NCBI RefSeq assembly: GCF_002891535.1
Contig: NZ_PDZR01000001.1
Coordinates: 558,001-622,000 of the forward strand
Source of the DNA: Methylocella silvestris
Lineage (GTDB): Bacteria; Pseudomonadota; Alphaproteobacteria; Rhizobiales; Beijerinckiaceae
Direction of reading: 5' to 3'
DNA: 64,000 nucleotides
The notes beneath the pieces were generated by a model that was given only the letters and a program-made list of their open reading frames with translations, made no database searches and was not told the origin of the DNA. Numbering within the stretch: position 1 is the first letter of the stretch; every line of letters starts with the position of its first letter. The position numbers and the translations under genes are program-made. Positions 46,737 to 55,848 of the stretch are shown one piece after another.

Positions 46737-47507
46737 ATGTCTTTGTCGTTGAAGCGCCTCGGCGCGGCGGGCCTCGCCGGCGCGTTCCTGCTCGCCGGCG
46801 CGCCGGCTTTCGCGCAGCAGAAGAAACCGGCCGCGGCGCCCGCGCAGCCGGCTCCTGCGCAAGCCCCGGCGCAAGCTCCGGCCGCGCAGGCAGGCTCGCC
46901 CGTACCTCAGCAGGCGCCGCAGCAGGGCCCGTTCCGGGTCGATTTGCTGCCGACGCAGAACGACTGGACCAAGGTGTGCGGCAAGGATCAGGCCGCCAAC
47001 AAGGAAATCTGCTACACGACGCGCGACTTCAGCTCGCAGAAGGACCAGCCGCCGGTCCTCGCGCTCGCCGTCTATGACATCAAGGGCGACGACACGCGCA
47101 TCGTCCGTCTGTTGATGCCGGTCGGATTGATGCTGCGTCCGGGCTTCCGCTTCACGATCGACAAGGGCCAGTCGCTCGAAGGCGCCTTCGAAATCTGCTT
47201 CCCCAACGGCTGCTTCGCCGAAGCCAAGGTCAAGGGCACGACGATCGCCGAGCTGAAGAAGGGAACGGTCCTGAGCGTCGACGTCAAGAATCAGGCGAAC
47301 AATCTCGTCACCTTCGGGGTGCCCCTCGCTGGCTTCGACAAGGCGTTCGATGGTCCGGCGGTCGATCCGAAGGTGCTCGAGGAGCAGCAGAAGAAGCTGC
47401 AGGCCGAGCTTCAGAAGCGCGCCGAGGACGAGCGCAAGAAGCTAGAAACCTCGAAGACCGACGGGACCGGCGGCGCGGCTCCGCCCGTAGCTCCGGCCAA
47501 GCCATAG
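46737..47507 (+). CDS. Invasion-associated locus B (IalB) family protein
   Basis: The 256-residue secreted protein starts with a signal peptide (about residues 1-27, ending AFAQQ), followed by an Ala/Pro/Gln-rich linker. The conserved IalB domain runs from about residue 65 (DWTKVCGKDQAANKEICYTTRDF through VPLAGFDKAF). Four Cys, in KVCGKDQAANKEIC and FEICFPNGCF, probably form disulfides. IalB of Bartonella helps red-cell entry. In free-living relatives the role is unknown and probably envelope-related. The C-terminus is Lys/Glu-rich. The ATG at 46737 has AAGGA 7 nt upstream. A terminator hairpin follows the stop. Confidence 0.88.
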   Translation: MSLSLKRLGAAGLAGAFLLAGAPAFAQQKKPAAAPAQPAPAQAPAQAPAAQAGSPVPQQAPQQGPFRVDLLPTQNDWTKVCGKDQAANKEICYTTRDFSSQKDQPPVLALAVYDIKGDDTRIVRLLMPVGLMLRPGFRFTIDKGQSLEGAFEICFPNGCFAEAKVKGTTIAELKKGTVLSVDVKNQANNLVTFGVPLAGFDKAFDGPAVDPKVLEEQQKKLQAELQKRAEDERKKLETSKTDGTGGAAPPVAPAKP

Positions 47508-47526
47508 GCCAGCGGCGGTTTGCTTC

Positions 47527-47561
47527 GGAAGCGGCTGTTTAGCGGCCGCTTCCTTACTTTT
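47527..47561 (+). terminator. Terminator of the ialB-family gene
   Basis: GGAAGCGGC (47527-47535) pairs with GCCGCTTCC (47545-47553) around a 9-nt loop and is followed by TTACTTTT. It is 19 nt after the stop. The reverse strand lacks a T-run, so it serves only the plus-strand gene. Confidence 0.8.
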
Positions 47562-47580
47562 GAATAGGACCGGTCGCGAC

Positions 47581-48216
47581 TCAGCCGCGGCTGCGTAGCT
47601 CCACCGCGAATTTGATCAGCGCCGGGCTGGTGCCGATGCCGAGCTTCTGCTTGACCGCCGAGACGATATTCGCCGCCGTTTTGTAGCCAATCGCCAGAGC
47701 CGCGGAAATCTCGGACAGATTCTTGCCCTCGCCGAGCAGGGTCACCACCTGCTTTTCCCTTTCGCTCAGAACGCGCAGCGGGTCTTCGACCGGTTCGAAA
47801 TTGGCCAACGCAAGATTCTGCGCGACGGACTGGCCAAGATAGACGGCGCCGGCAAGCGCCTTGTCGATCGCCTGCAAAATCGCGTTCGGATCGTCATTCT
47901 TGGTCACATAGCCGCGCGCGCCGCGCTCCAGCGCTCTCGTCACGAAACTCGCCGCCTCATACATCGTGAAAATCACGATGCGGGTTCCAGGATTGTCCCG
48001 TAACAGCTCCGGAATGACCTCAAGGCCGCCCTGGTCGGGCAGTTCGAGGTCGAGAATGATGACCGGGGGCAGCAGGCTGCGGTTGGCGGCAAGGCCCGCC
48101 TGCGCGGAGCTTGCCTCGAAAGGCTCGAAATCCGGCCGCCGCGCCAGGATGCGCAGGCACCCGTCCCGAACGATCGGATGATCCTCGATGAGAAGAATTT
48201 TGGTGCGTTCGCTCAT
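47581..48216 (-). CDS. Response regulator, NarL/LuxR family
   Basis: The 211-residue protein has a receiver domain (ILLIEDHPIVRDG, phospho-acceptor Asp in VIILDLELPDQGG, the Thr/Lys sites FTMY and GYVTKND). A C-terminal LuxR-type helix-turn-helix follows (LSEREKQVVTLLGEGKNLSEISAALAIGYKTAANIVSAVKQKLGI). It should bind DNA when phosphorylated by the histidine kinase encoded immediately upstream. The start ATG overlaps the kinase stop as ATGA (4 nt), so the pair is translationally coupled. The regulon is not evident from the neighbours. Confidence 0.93.
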   Translation of the reverse strand: MSERTKILLIEDHPIVRDGCLRILARRPDFEPFEASSAQAGLAANRSLLPPVIILDLELPDQGGLEVIPELLRDNPGTRIVIFTMYEAASFVTRALERGARGYVTKNDDPNAILQAIDKALAGAVYLGQSVAQNLALANFEPVEDPLRVLSEREKQVVTLLGEGKNLSEISAALAIGYKTAANIVSAVKQKLGIGTSPALIKFAVELRSRG

Positions 48217-49724
48217 GAATGAATCGCGGCTCCTTCCGCGCGTTCGCCGTCCGCAGGCGAATTTGTCTCAAACGAAGATGTCTTCGGCGCCTTGACGGTG
48301 GGCGTTCGGCCGGCGACGGGGATGATGGCCTCGATCCGCATTCCGCCGCTGACGCCCTTCTTTATGTTCAGCCGCCCGTCGAGCTTGCGCGCCCGTTCGC
48401 TCATGCCGAGCAGGCCGAAACCATAGCGCAGTTCGGGCGGCGGTCCGATCCCGTCGTCGGCGATGACGAGACGAATATGCGGCCCCGTCGCGCCGGACGT
48501 CTCGACCGCCATGGCGATGCTGACCGCACTCGCCCCCGAGTGGCGGGCGACATTGGTGAGACATTCCTGCACGATGCGATAGGCGGTGAGGCTCGCCTCC
48601 TCGTCAAAACGCCGCTCCGCTTCGGCGCCCGTAATGTCGATGGCGCAGGAAAAATCGCGATGCTGCGCGGCGAAGGCGTCGACAAGCTGCCGCAAGGCGT
48701 CGGCAAGCCCCATCTGGCGCAGCACGACCGGCCTGATGCGTTCCAGAATGCGATAATTCTGCTTCTGGATGGCGTCCGCCAGCGCGGAAATGTTTTTCGC
48801 ACGGTCAATGATTTCGTCTTTTTCCGCAGGCGTCCCGGCGCCTGCGGCGGCGGCCTCGACGACGCAGGAGGCGGCGACGCGGATGCCGAACAGCGAGGCG
48901 CCGAATTCGTCGTGCAGCTCCCTTGCAAGCTCCTTGCGCTCGGCGTCCTGGATGGAAAGCAGCCGGTCGATCAGGAGATGATTGTCCGCCTCGGCCTTGG
49001 CAAGAGTCGCGGAGAGCTTGTTGAAATGCTCGCCGATGCGGGAAAGCTCGGCGACTTTGATCTCGCCGACGCCGCCGAACTGTCCGCGCCCGAGCCGATC
49101 GAGGCCCTCGACGAGCTGGCGCAGCGGCTCCAGCGTGTGGCGCGCCGCCAGGATGATCAGCGCGACGATGGCGACGGAAAGGGCGGTCAGCAGCGCCGTC
49201 TGAAAGAGAAGGCTCGCCCATATCTCGGCAATCTCATCGGCGGGCTCGCTCGCCATCAAGATCTCGCCATGCGGTTCGCCGTCGATCGTCACCGGATAGG
49301 TTTTTGTGATCGTCGCGGGGCGCAGCAGGCTTTCGAACCAGGCGGGAGCGGCGTCCCGCCCCGGCGCAGAGACCGGCTGGTCCGGGATCCCCGGCCCATT
49401 GACGAAGGAAACCTTGATATGGCGCACATGGGCGAGGCCCTCGCGCAGCCGGCTGAGGGCGCTGGCCTCGGCGGCGGCGTCGGACGCCCGCGCATCGGAG
49501 AGATCGTCGAGCGCATAGCGGATCAGATGATCTCCAAGCGTCAGGCCGGAGGAAATTTCCGACGCGATGCGGCTTTTCGCGCCATAAAGCGTGACGCCGA
49601 TCACGACGGCGATCCCGAGCGCGAGAATGCACGACGGGATGAGAATCAACTTCATCCGGATCGAGTTCTGCGCGGCGGAATGAGGCATCGGCGTCGGAGC
49701 CATGTCTTTTGTAAGTTTCTTCAT
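48213..49724 (-). CDS. Sensor histidine kinase, NarX/DesK-like HisKA_3 type
   Basis: The protein has about 503 residues. It has two membrane helices, near residues 24-45 and 185-205, that flank a roughly 140-residue periplasmic sensor region. A HAMP linker (LEPLRQLVEGLDRLGRGQFGGV) follows. The HisKA_3 dimer domain has the phospho-His in ERKELARELHDEFGASLFGIR, and the ATPase domain has AYRIVQECLTNVARHSGA, DDGIGPP and GFGLLGMSERARKL. The signal is unknown. The start is uncertain: an ATG at 49724 (MKKLTKDM) is used, and a GTG at 49757 is possible. It is divergent from pyrH. Confidence 0.88.
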   Translation of the reverse strand: MKKLTKDMAPTPMPHSAAQNSIRMKLILIPSCILALGIAVVIGVTLYGAKSRIASEISSGLTLGDHLIRYALDDLSDARASDAAAEASALSRLREGLAHVRHIKVSFVNGPGIPDQPVSAPGRDAAPAWFESLLRPATITKTYPVTIDGEPHGEILMASEPADEIAEIWASLLFQTALLTALSVAIVALIILAARHTLEPLRQLVEGLDRLGRGQFGGVGEIKVAELSRIGEHFNKLSATLAKAEADNHLLIDRLLSIQDAERKELARELHDEFGASLFGIRVAASCVVEAAAAGAGTPAEKDEIIDRAKNISALADAIQKQNYRILERIRPVVLRQMGLADALRQLVDAFAAQHRDFSCAIDITGAEAERRFDEEASLTAYRIVQECLTNVARHSGASAVSIAMAVETSGATGPHIRLVIADDGIGPPPELRYGFGLLGMSERARKLDGRLNIKKGVSGGMRIEAIIPVAGRTPTVKAPKTSSFETNSPADGERAEGAAIHS

Positions 49725-49906
49725 CTTTTGCGGCGCTGCGCGCGCTTCTGAACCCACCTATGCCCCGTCGCCGGCTCCGCTGCAATAAGATGCAGGGGCG
49801 TCAGGGCGGCAGGGGCTTGACGGGTCAAGGCGGCGTGGATCATGTAGCGAGCCCGCCGCAGCGGCGAACAGGCGGGATTATCTTCGTTGCGACAAGGACG
49901 GCGCCG

Positions 49907-50665
49907 ATGAACGAGATTGCGCAAAGCGGCTCCGCGCCCGCGCCCCAGGCGCGAACTTCGCCGTGGCGGCGCGTGGTCGTCAAGCTGTCCGGCGAGGCCC
50001 TGATGGGGCAGGGCGGATTTGGCCTCGACATGCCGACCCTGACCCGCATCGCCGCGGATCTCACCGGAGCCGCCCAGCTCGGCGTCGAGGTGGCTGTCGT
50101 CGTCGGGGGAGGCAATTTCTTCCGCGGCATCGCCGGAGCCGACAAGGGCATCGAACGCGCCCGGGCCGATTCGATCGGCATGCTCGCGACGGTCATGAAC
50201 GCGCTCGCGCTCGAATATGCGATTGAAAAGGCCGGCAAAAGCGCGCGGGCGCTGTCCGCCGTGCCGATGCCCTCCCTGTGCGAGCCTTTCTCGCGCCAGG
50301 CGGCGCTGCATCATCTCGGCAAGGGACGCATCGTCGTGCTGGCGGGAGGCACCGGCAACCCCTTCTTCACGACCGATACGGGCGCCGCCTTGCGCGGGGC
50401 GGAGCTCTCCTGCGACCTCATCATGAAGGCGACGCAGGTCGACGGCGTCTATTCGGACGATCCGAAGCGCAATCCGGCGGCGACGCGCTACGAGACGCTG
50501 ACCCATGACGAAGCCATTGCCAGGAACCTCGCGGTGATGGACACCGCCGCTTTCGCCCTTGCGCGGGAGAACCGGATTCCGATAATCGTCTTTTCCATTC
50601 GCGAGCCGGGCGCGATCAGCGCGGCGCTTCAGGGTCAGGGACGCTTCAGTCTCGTCTCGCCTTGA
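49907..50665 (+). CDS. pyrH: Uridylate kinase
   Basis: The 252-residue amino-acid-kinase fold protein has VVVKLSGEALMGQGGFGLD, VVVVGGGNFFRGIAGA, AGGTGNPFFTTDTGAALRGAEL and DGVYSDDPKRNPAATRYE. It phosphorylates UMP to UDP. The ATG at 49907 has AAGGA upstream. The extra 49 codons in frame upstream are not conserved. It starts a run with frr, uppS, cdsA, dxr, rseP and bamA. The rpsB and tsf genes often found before pyrH are not adjacent here; the two-component system is upstream instead. Confidence 0.96.
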   Translation: MNEIAQSGSAPAPQARTSPWRRVVVKLSGEALMGQGGFGLDMPTLTRIAADLTGAAQLGVEVAVVVGGGNFFRGIAGADKGIERARADSIGMLATVMNALALEYAIEKAGKSARALSAVPMPSLCEPFSRQAALHHLGKGRIVVLAGGTGNPFFTTDTGAALRGAELSCDLIMKATQVDGVYSDDPKRNPAATRYETLTHDEAIARNLAVMDTAAFALARENRIPIIVFSIREPGAISAALQGQGRFSLVSP

Positions 50666-50740
50666 AATGCACCTCGCCGCGCCGAAAGCCTGGCCGTTCT
50701 TGCTCCGCCTCCGGGGCGGGCGCCTCAACAGGGTCTGATC

Positions 50741-51301
50741 ATGAGCGCTGAATTCGACCTTGCCGATCTGAAGCGGCGCATGCAGGGCGCAATCGCCACC
50801 TTGAAGCATGAGCTTGGCGGGTTGCGCACCGGCCGCGCTTCGGCGAGCCTGATCGAGCCCGTGAATGTCGAGGCTTACGGGCAAACGATGCCCTTGAACC
50901 AGGTCGCGACGATCAGCGTGCCGGAGCCGCGCATGCTGTCGGTCCAGGTCTGGGACAAGGGCATGGTGGGCGCCGTCGACAAGGCGATCCGAAACGCCAA
51001 TCTCGGTCTGTCGCCGACGGTCGAAGGCCAGGTGCTGCGCATCCGCATCCCTGAGCTCAATGAGCAAAGACGCAAGGAAATGGCCAAGGTGGCGCATAAA
51101 TATGCCGAGGACGCGCGCGTCGCGATCCGGCATGTGCGCCGCGACGGCATTGACGTTCTGAAGAAGCTCCTGAAGGACAAGGAGATCAGCGAGGACGACG
51201 AGAAGCGCCACCAAAGCGAGGTGCAGAAGGCGACGGACCAGTGCGTCGCCGACGTCGATTCGGCGCTCGTCGCCAAGGAGCGCGAGATCATGCAGGTTTG
51301 A
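50741..51301 (+). CDS. frr: Ribosome recycling factor
   Basis: The 186-residue protein is a clear [42 protein letters not shown] and [38 protein letters not shown]. With EF-G it splits the post-termination ribosome. It lies 75 nt after pyrH, the usual pair. A G+C-rich hairpin with TTTT follows the stop. Confidence 0.97.
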   Translation: MSAEFDLADLKRRMQGAIATLKHELGGLRTGRASASLIEPVNVEAYGQTMPLNQVATISVPEPRMLSVQVWDKGMVGAVDKAIRNANLGLSPTVEGQVLRIRIPELNEQRRKEMAKVAHKYAEDARVAIRHVRRDGIDVLKKLLKDKEISEDDEKRHQSEVQKATDQCVADVDSALVAKEREIMQV

Positions 51302-51314
51302 GGAGGCTCGTCGA

Positions 51315-51342
51315 GGGCGGCCGCCCGGCGCGCCGCCCTTTT
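51315..51342 (+). terminator. Terminator after frr
   Basis: GGGCGGC (51315-51321) pairs with GCCGCCC (51332-51338) and is followed by TTTT at 51339-51342. It starts 14 nt after the frr stop and separates pyrH-frr from uppS. Confidence 0.75.
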
Positions 51343-51504
51343 GATGGGCTGCAAACTGCGGCGCGATGATCGCTTTAAGCTTTCGGCGTGTTGTTGCTAA
51401 ACTCCCTCTGAACGGGACTTTTGGCAAAATATCGCTTAAACAGTTTTCCGATCTCTCTGCGCGTCCCTCCGCGCGCGGGTCGGCGCAATCCTTATCAGGA
51501 CAGC

Positions 51505-52287
51505 ATGCGAAGCGTGACCTCGAACAAGCCTGACGTCGCGGCCGATCCGCGCCCGCTCCGCGTCCCCGTCCATGTCGGCGTCATCATGGACGGCAATGGG
51601 CGCTGGGCGGCGAGCCGGGGCTTGCCCCGTATCGAAGGGCATCGGCGCGGGCTCGAGGCTTTGCGCGGCGCGGTGCGGGCGGCGATCGACTTCAAGCTGG
51701 ATTATCTCACCGTCTACAGCTTCTCGATGGAGAATTGGAGCCGTCCGGTCGCCGAGGTGGCCGACCTCATGGGACTGTTGAAGCGCTTCATCCGCAACGA
51801 TCTCGCCGACCTCAAGAAGGCCAACGTCAAGATCAAGGTCATTGGCCGGCGCGATGACCTGAAGCCGGACATTCGCGCCTTGCTGCAGGAGGCCGAGACG
51901 GCGACCTGCGGCGGAACCGGCCTCAATCTGATCGTCGCCTTCAATTATGGCGCGCGGCAGGAGATCGCCGCCGCCGCGCGGGCGCTGGCCGAAGAGGCCC
52001 GCTCCGGCCTGCTCGATCCGGCCAGGATCGACGAGGCCTTTTTCGCAAGCCGTCTCGATACCGCCGGCGTGCCGGATCCCGATCTGATCATTCGCACGTC
52101 CGGCGAGCAGCGCCTGTCGAATTTTCTGATGTGGCAGGCGGCCTATACCGAATTCGTTTTTCTGCCAATGCACTGGCCGGATTTCGACCGCAAGGCCTTC
52201 GCCGCCGCCCTCGATGAATTTGGCGCGCGCGAACGGCGTTTTGGCGGCGTTACTCCGGCGGCGACGGCAAACGCAGCGAGGACATAG
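51505..52287 (+). CDS. uppS: Undecaprenyl diphosphate synthase (isoprenyl transferase)
   Basis: The 260-residue cis-prenyltransferase has VGVIMDGNGRWAASRGLPRIEGHRRG (catalytic Asp and P-loop), SFSMENWSRP and LIIRTSGEQRLSNFLMWQAAYTEFVF. It builds the C55 lipid carrier for peptidoglycan and polysaccharides. I use the ATG at 51505 with AGGA upstream. The open frame begins at 51421 but without conserved residues. It starts about 200 nt after frr, beyond the terminator, and precedes cdsA by 31 nt. Confidence 0.93.
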   Translation: MRSVTSNKPDVAADPRPLRVPVHVGVIMDGNGRWAASRGLPRIEGHRRGLEALRGAVRAAIDFKLDYLTVYSFSMENWSRPVAEVADLMGLLKRFIRNDLADLKKANVKIKVIGRRDDLKPDIRALLQEAETATCGGTGLNLIVAFNYGARQEIAAAARALAEEARSGLLDPARIDEAFFASRLDTAGVPDPDLIIRTSGEQRLSNFLMWQAAYTEFVFLPMHWPDFDRKAFAAALDEFGARERRFGGVTPAATANAART

Positions 52288-52318
52288 CCATCTCCAAGGG
52301 ACGCCGGTTGCGCCTTTG

Positions 52319-53221
52319 ATGAGAAATAAGGGCGCCCAACACACGCGCGGCCTCGCGCCGCGGCCCGCCAAGGGCCTCGATTGGAGTCGTCCCCGGCGGC
52401 GACTGACCGATCTTGCGCCGCGCGTCGCCTCCTCGCTTGTGCTCGCGGCGGCGCCGCTGACCGCCGTCTGGCTGGGCGGCGCGATCTTCTCGATGATCTG
52501 GTTCATCGCCACCCTCGCGGTCGGCTGGGAGTGGCAGACGCTGATCGGCGCAGCGCGGCCGCGTCTGCGCTTTCTTGCCGCGGCGGCGGCGCTGGCCCTT
52601 GCGACCTATCTCGCGGAGCAGCAGCATTATCTTGCCGCCTGCGCGATTTTGGCCCTCGGCGGCGCTCTCGCCGCGCTTGCGGCCGATACCGGCAAGCGCG
52701 TTTGGGCGTTCTGCGGCGTGCCTTACGCGGGGGCGCTGATTGTTTCGGTCAGCCTGCTCTATTTCTCGCCGACGGACGGGTCACGGGCGATTTTTTGGCT
52801 TTGCGCCACGGTGTGGGGAACCGATGTCTTCGCTTATTTTGGCGGAAGGCTGATCGGCGGTCCAAAACTCTGGCCGCAGATTTCGCCATCGAAAACCTGG
52901 TCGGGAACGCTCTGCGGCGTTGTCGCCGGCGCTTTGCTTGGCGCGATCGTCGGCGCGCATGGCGTCAGCGGGACGCGGCTGCTCGCGCCGATCTTCGCGC
53001 TGGGCCTCGTGACGGCGATCGTCTCGCAGGCGGGCGACATCTTCGAATCCTTTGTCAAACGCCGCTTCGGCGTCAAGGATTCGAGCGCCCTGATTCCCGG
53101 TCACGGCGGTTTCATGGATCGGCTTGACGGCTTCATCGCGGCCGCCGCCTTCGCTGCCTTGGTCGGCGCCTTGCACGGGGCGCCGGGCGCCTCCGCCGCG
53201 GGCCTGTTCGACTGGGGTTAG
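52319..53221 (+). CDS. cdsA: Phosphatidate cytidylyltransferase
   Basis: The 300-residue membrane protein has about seven helices and the CdsA signature FESFVKRRFGVKDSSALIPGHGGFMDRLDGFIAA. VWGTDVFAYFGGRLIGGPKLWPQISPSKTWSGTLCG carries another conserved loop. It makes CDP-diacylglycerol for phospholipids. The ATG at 52319 lies 31 nt after uppS. The open frame extends back into uppS, but that portion is not conserved. Confidence 0.93.
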   Translation: MRNKGAQHTRGLAPRPAKGLDWSRPRRRLTDLAPRVASSLVLAAAPLTAVWLGGAIFSMIWFIATLAVGWEWQTLIGAARPRLRFLAAAAALALATYLAEQQHYLAACAILALGGALAALAADTGKRVWAFCGVPYAGALIVSVSLLYFSPTDGSRAIFWLCATVWGTDVFAYFGGRLIGGPKLWPQISPSKTWSGTLCGVVAGALLGAIVGAHGVSGTRLLAPIFALGLVTAIVSQAGDIFESFVKRRFGVKDSSALIPGHGGFMDRLDGFIAAAAFAALVGALHGAPGASAAGLFDWG

Positions 53222-53374
53222 AGCGATTTCGAGGGAGCTTCGTTCTGCGGCCGATTGGCCACAGCCCGGCCGAAACCGCAGCCTGGCTGCTACCCATTTG
53301 TTTTCTGCCATGATTTTATCTTAGCAGGCGCAGAGCGCGCCCGAGGCGCCATTGGGGCGTGATGGGATGGGGCC

Positions 53375-54613
53375 ATGAAAAAAGTCGTTCAACTGCGGCC
53401 CTCCCGCTCGGGCGAGGCGAGTTCGCCTGACGCCGATTCACGCCGCGTCGTGCTGCTCGGCGCAACCGGCTCCATCGGCCGCTCGACCGTCGAGATCATC
53501 AACGGCGCCAACGGCGCCTTCAGCGTGGCCGCCGTCGCCGGCGGCAGCGACGCCAAGGCGCTCGCCGCCGTCGCGATCGAGCTTGGCGCCGACTTCGCCG
53601 CGCTTGCGGATCCTTCAGGCTATGCGGATTTGAAGGCGGCCCTGTCGGGAACCGCGATCGAGGCGGCGGCCGGCCCCGAGGCGGTGATCGAGGCGGCGCT
53701 GCGGCCGGCCGACATCGTCGTCGGCGCCATCGCCGGCGCCGCCGGCGTCGCGCCAACCTTCGCCGCGCTGGCGGCCGGGCGCACCATCGCGCTCGCCAAC
53801 AAGGAATGCCTCGTCTGCGCCGGGCCGGCCTTCATGCGTCAGGCGGCGGCGTCGGGAACGAAACTTTTGCCGGTCGACAGCGAGCACAACGCCATTTTTC
53901 AGGCGATGGGCGACGCCGAATTATCATCCGTCGAGATGATCACCCTGACGGCTTCCGGCGGCCCGTTCCGGACCTGGAGCGTCGAGGCCATCGCCGCCGC
54001 GACGCCGGAGCAGGCGCTCGCCCATCCGAACTGGTCGATGGGGCCGAAAGTCACCATTGACTCGGCCGGCCTGATGAACAAGGGGCTTGAAGTCATCGAG
54101 GCGCATTATCTGTTCGGGATCGAGACGGCGCGACTCGACGTGCTGGTGCACGCGCAATCGGTGGTGCACGGCCTCGTCGCCTTCTCGGACGGATCGGTAT
54201 CGGCCGGCCTTGCTGCGCCCGACATGAAGGTGCCGATCGCCCATTGCCTGTCGCATCCGCGCCGTCTCGTCACCAAGGCGCGACGGCTTGATCTCGCCGC
54301 CATCGGCCAACTGACCTTCGAGCGTCCGGATTTCGACCGCTTTCCGGCCCTGCGCGTCGCCCTCGACGCCTTGCGCGCCGGCCGCGGTCTTCCTACTGTA
54401 TTGAACGCCGCCAATGAGATTGCCGTGGAGGCCTTCCTGAAGCGGCGCATTTCGTTCCACGAGATCGCCAGAATCGTCGAGCAGGCTTGCGAGGCGGCTT
54501 TGTCCGATGGCGTCGCGCGCGAGCCGGAAACGATCGACGAGGCGCTTGCGATTGATTGCGCTGTCCGTGAACGCACGCGCGCCCGTTTGCCGGGGATCGC
54601 AGCGGCGTCGTAA
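53375..54613 (+). CDS. dxr: 1-deoxy-D-xylulose 5-phosphate reductoisomerase
   Basis: The 412-residue protein has the NADPH site VVLLGATGSIGRSTVEII. The metal and substrate sites are ALANKECLVCAG, DSEHNAIFQ, ASGGPFRTW and HPNWSMGPKVTIDSAGLMNKGLEVIEAHYLFG. It makes methylerythritol phosphate, the committed step to IPP and DMAPP that feeds uppS in the same run. The ATG at 53375 gives a 20-residue leader before the conserved core. It lies 153 nt after cdsA. Confidence 0.97.
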   Translation: MKKVVQLRPSRSGEASSPDADSRRVVLLGATGSIGRSTVEIINGANGAFSVAAVAGGSDAKALAAVAIELGADFAALADPSGYADLKAALSGTAIEAAAGPEAVIEAALRPADIVVGAIAGAAGVAPTFAALAAGRTIALANKECLVCAGPAFMRQAAASGTKLLPVDSEHNAIFQAMGDAELSSVEMITLTASGGPFRTWSVEAIAAATPEQALAHPNWSMGPKVTIDSAGLMNKGLEVIEAHYLFGIETARLDVLVHAQSVVHGLVAFSDGSVSAGLAAPDMKVPIAHCLSHPRRLVTKARRLDLAAIGQLTFERPDFDRFPALRVALDALRAGRGLPTVLNAANEIAVEAFLKRRISFHEIARIVEQACEAALSDGVAREPETIDEALAIDCAVRERTRARLPGIAAAS

Positions 54614-54702
54614 TCGGCTCGGTCGGCGGCGGTTTGGAATTTTCGGCGCCGCCCGTGGCGCCGGGGGCGGCGCGCGAGACCGCAGTTCGTCTGGAGAGCC
54701 AA

Positions 54703-55848
54703 TTGACGATTTTTACCCATATCTGGTCGGCCGGCGTCTACATCATCCCGTTTATTTTCGTCCTGAGCACGGTCGTGTTCTTCCACGAGCTCGGTCATTT
54801 TTTGGTCGGGCGCTGGTGCGGCGTGAAGGTTGACGCTTTTTCGCTCGGCTTCGGGCCGGAGCTTTTTGCCTTCGTCGACCGCCATGGCACGCGCTGGCGC
54901 CTCGCCGCGCTGCCGCTTGGCGGCTATGTGAAGTTTCACGGCGACGCCAATGGAGCGTCGATGACCGATTCGGCGGCCGCCGCCTCGATGACGCCGGAAG
55001 ACCGCGCGGTCAGCTTTTTCGCGCAGCCCGTGGCCAAGCGCGCCGCGATCGTCGCAGCCGGTCCGATCGCCAATTTCATTCTCGCGATCGTCATCTTCAC
55101 CGGGGTCTTCTACGTCAACGGCCGCGCCGTGCTCTCTCCTCTGGTCGACGCGGTGTCGGCGGGCAGCGCCGCCGAGGCGGCGGGATTCCAGCCGGGCGAT
55201 CTCATCGTCTCCATCGATGGCAAGAAGATCGACAGTTTCGAGGACATGCAGCGCATCGTCCAGGTCTCGAGCGACGCCATGCTCACTTTCGGCGTCGACC
55301 GCTCCGGCAGAACCATCGAACTCGTGGCGACGCCACGGCGGCGCGACGTCTCGACCCCGTTCGGAACGACGCGCGTCGGCGTTTTGGGGGTTGAAACCCG
55401 CGGCAAGCCCGACAGCTGGCGCGTCGAACGTTATGGCCTGATCGAATCCTTCGGCCGCGCGACCTCGGAAACCTGGTATGTGGTGGCGCGCACCGGGTCC
55501 TATCTCGGCGGCCTGGTGATGGGCCGCGAATCGGCCGACCAGCTCTCGGGCCCGATCCGGATCGCCGAAGTCTCCGGCGAGATGGCCAAGATCGGCATAG
55601 CAGCGCTGCTCAATCTCGCTGCCGTTCTCTCGATTTCCGTCGGTCTTTTGAACCTGATGCCGATCCCGCTGCTCGACGGCGGTCATCTCTTCTATTACGC
55701 GGTTGAGGCGATCCGCGGCAGGGCGCTCAACGAAAAGGCGCAGGAATTCGGCTTCAAGGTCGGCCTCACACTTGTCGCCGGGCTGATGATATTCGCGACC
55801 TTCAACGACATCCTGCGCCTGACGCGCCAGCTGATGCGCTGGGGCTAG
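54703..55848 (+). CDS. rseP: RseP-family site-2 metalloprotease
   Basis: The 381-residue protein has the zinc motif HELGHFLVG in the first membrane segment and a PDZ domain (AGFQPGDLIVSIDGKKIDSFEDM). The second metal site is LMPIPLLDGGHLFYYAVEAIRG. It performs intramembrane cleavage of anti-sigma factors and signal-peptide remnants. The start is probably a TTG at 54703 with GGAG 7 nt upstream (TIFTHIWSAGVY). The frame also allows a TTG at 54634. It follows dxr by 89 nt and precedes bamA, the usual order. Confidence 0.93.
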   Translation: MTIFTHIWSAGVYIIPFIFVLSTVVFFHELGHFLVGRWCGVKVDAFSLGFGPELFAFVDRHGTRWRLAALPLGGYVKFHGDANGASMTDSAAAASMTPEDRAVSFFAQPVAKRAAIVAAGPIANFILAIVIFTGVFYVNGRAVLSPLVDAVSAGSAAEAAGFQPGDLIVSIDGKKIDSFEDMQRIVQVSSDAMLTFGVDRSGRTIELVATPRRRDVSTPFGTTRVGVLGVETRGKPDSWRVERYGLIESFGRATSETWYVVARTGSYLGGLVMGRESADQLSGPIRIAEVSGEMAKIGIAALLNLAAVLSISVGLLNLMPIPLLDGGHLFYYAVEAIRGRALNEKAQEFGFKVGLTLVAGLMIFATFNDILRLTRQLMRWG

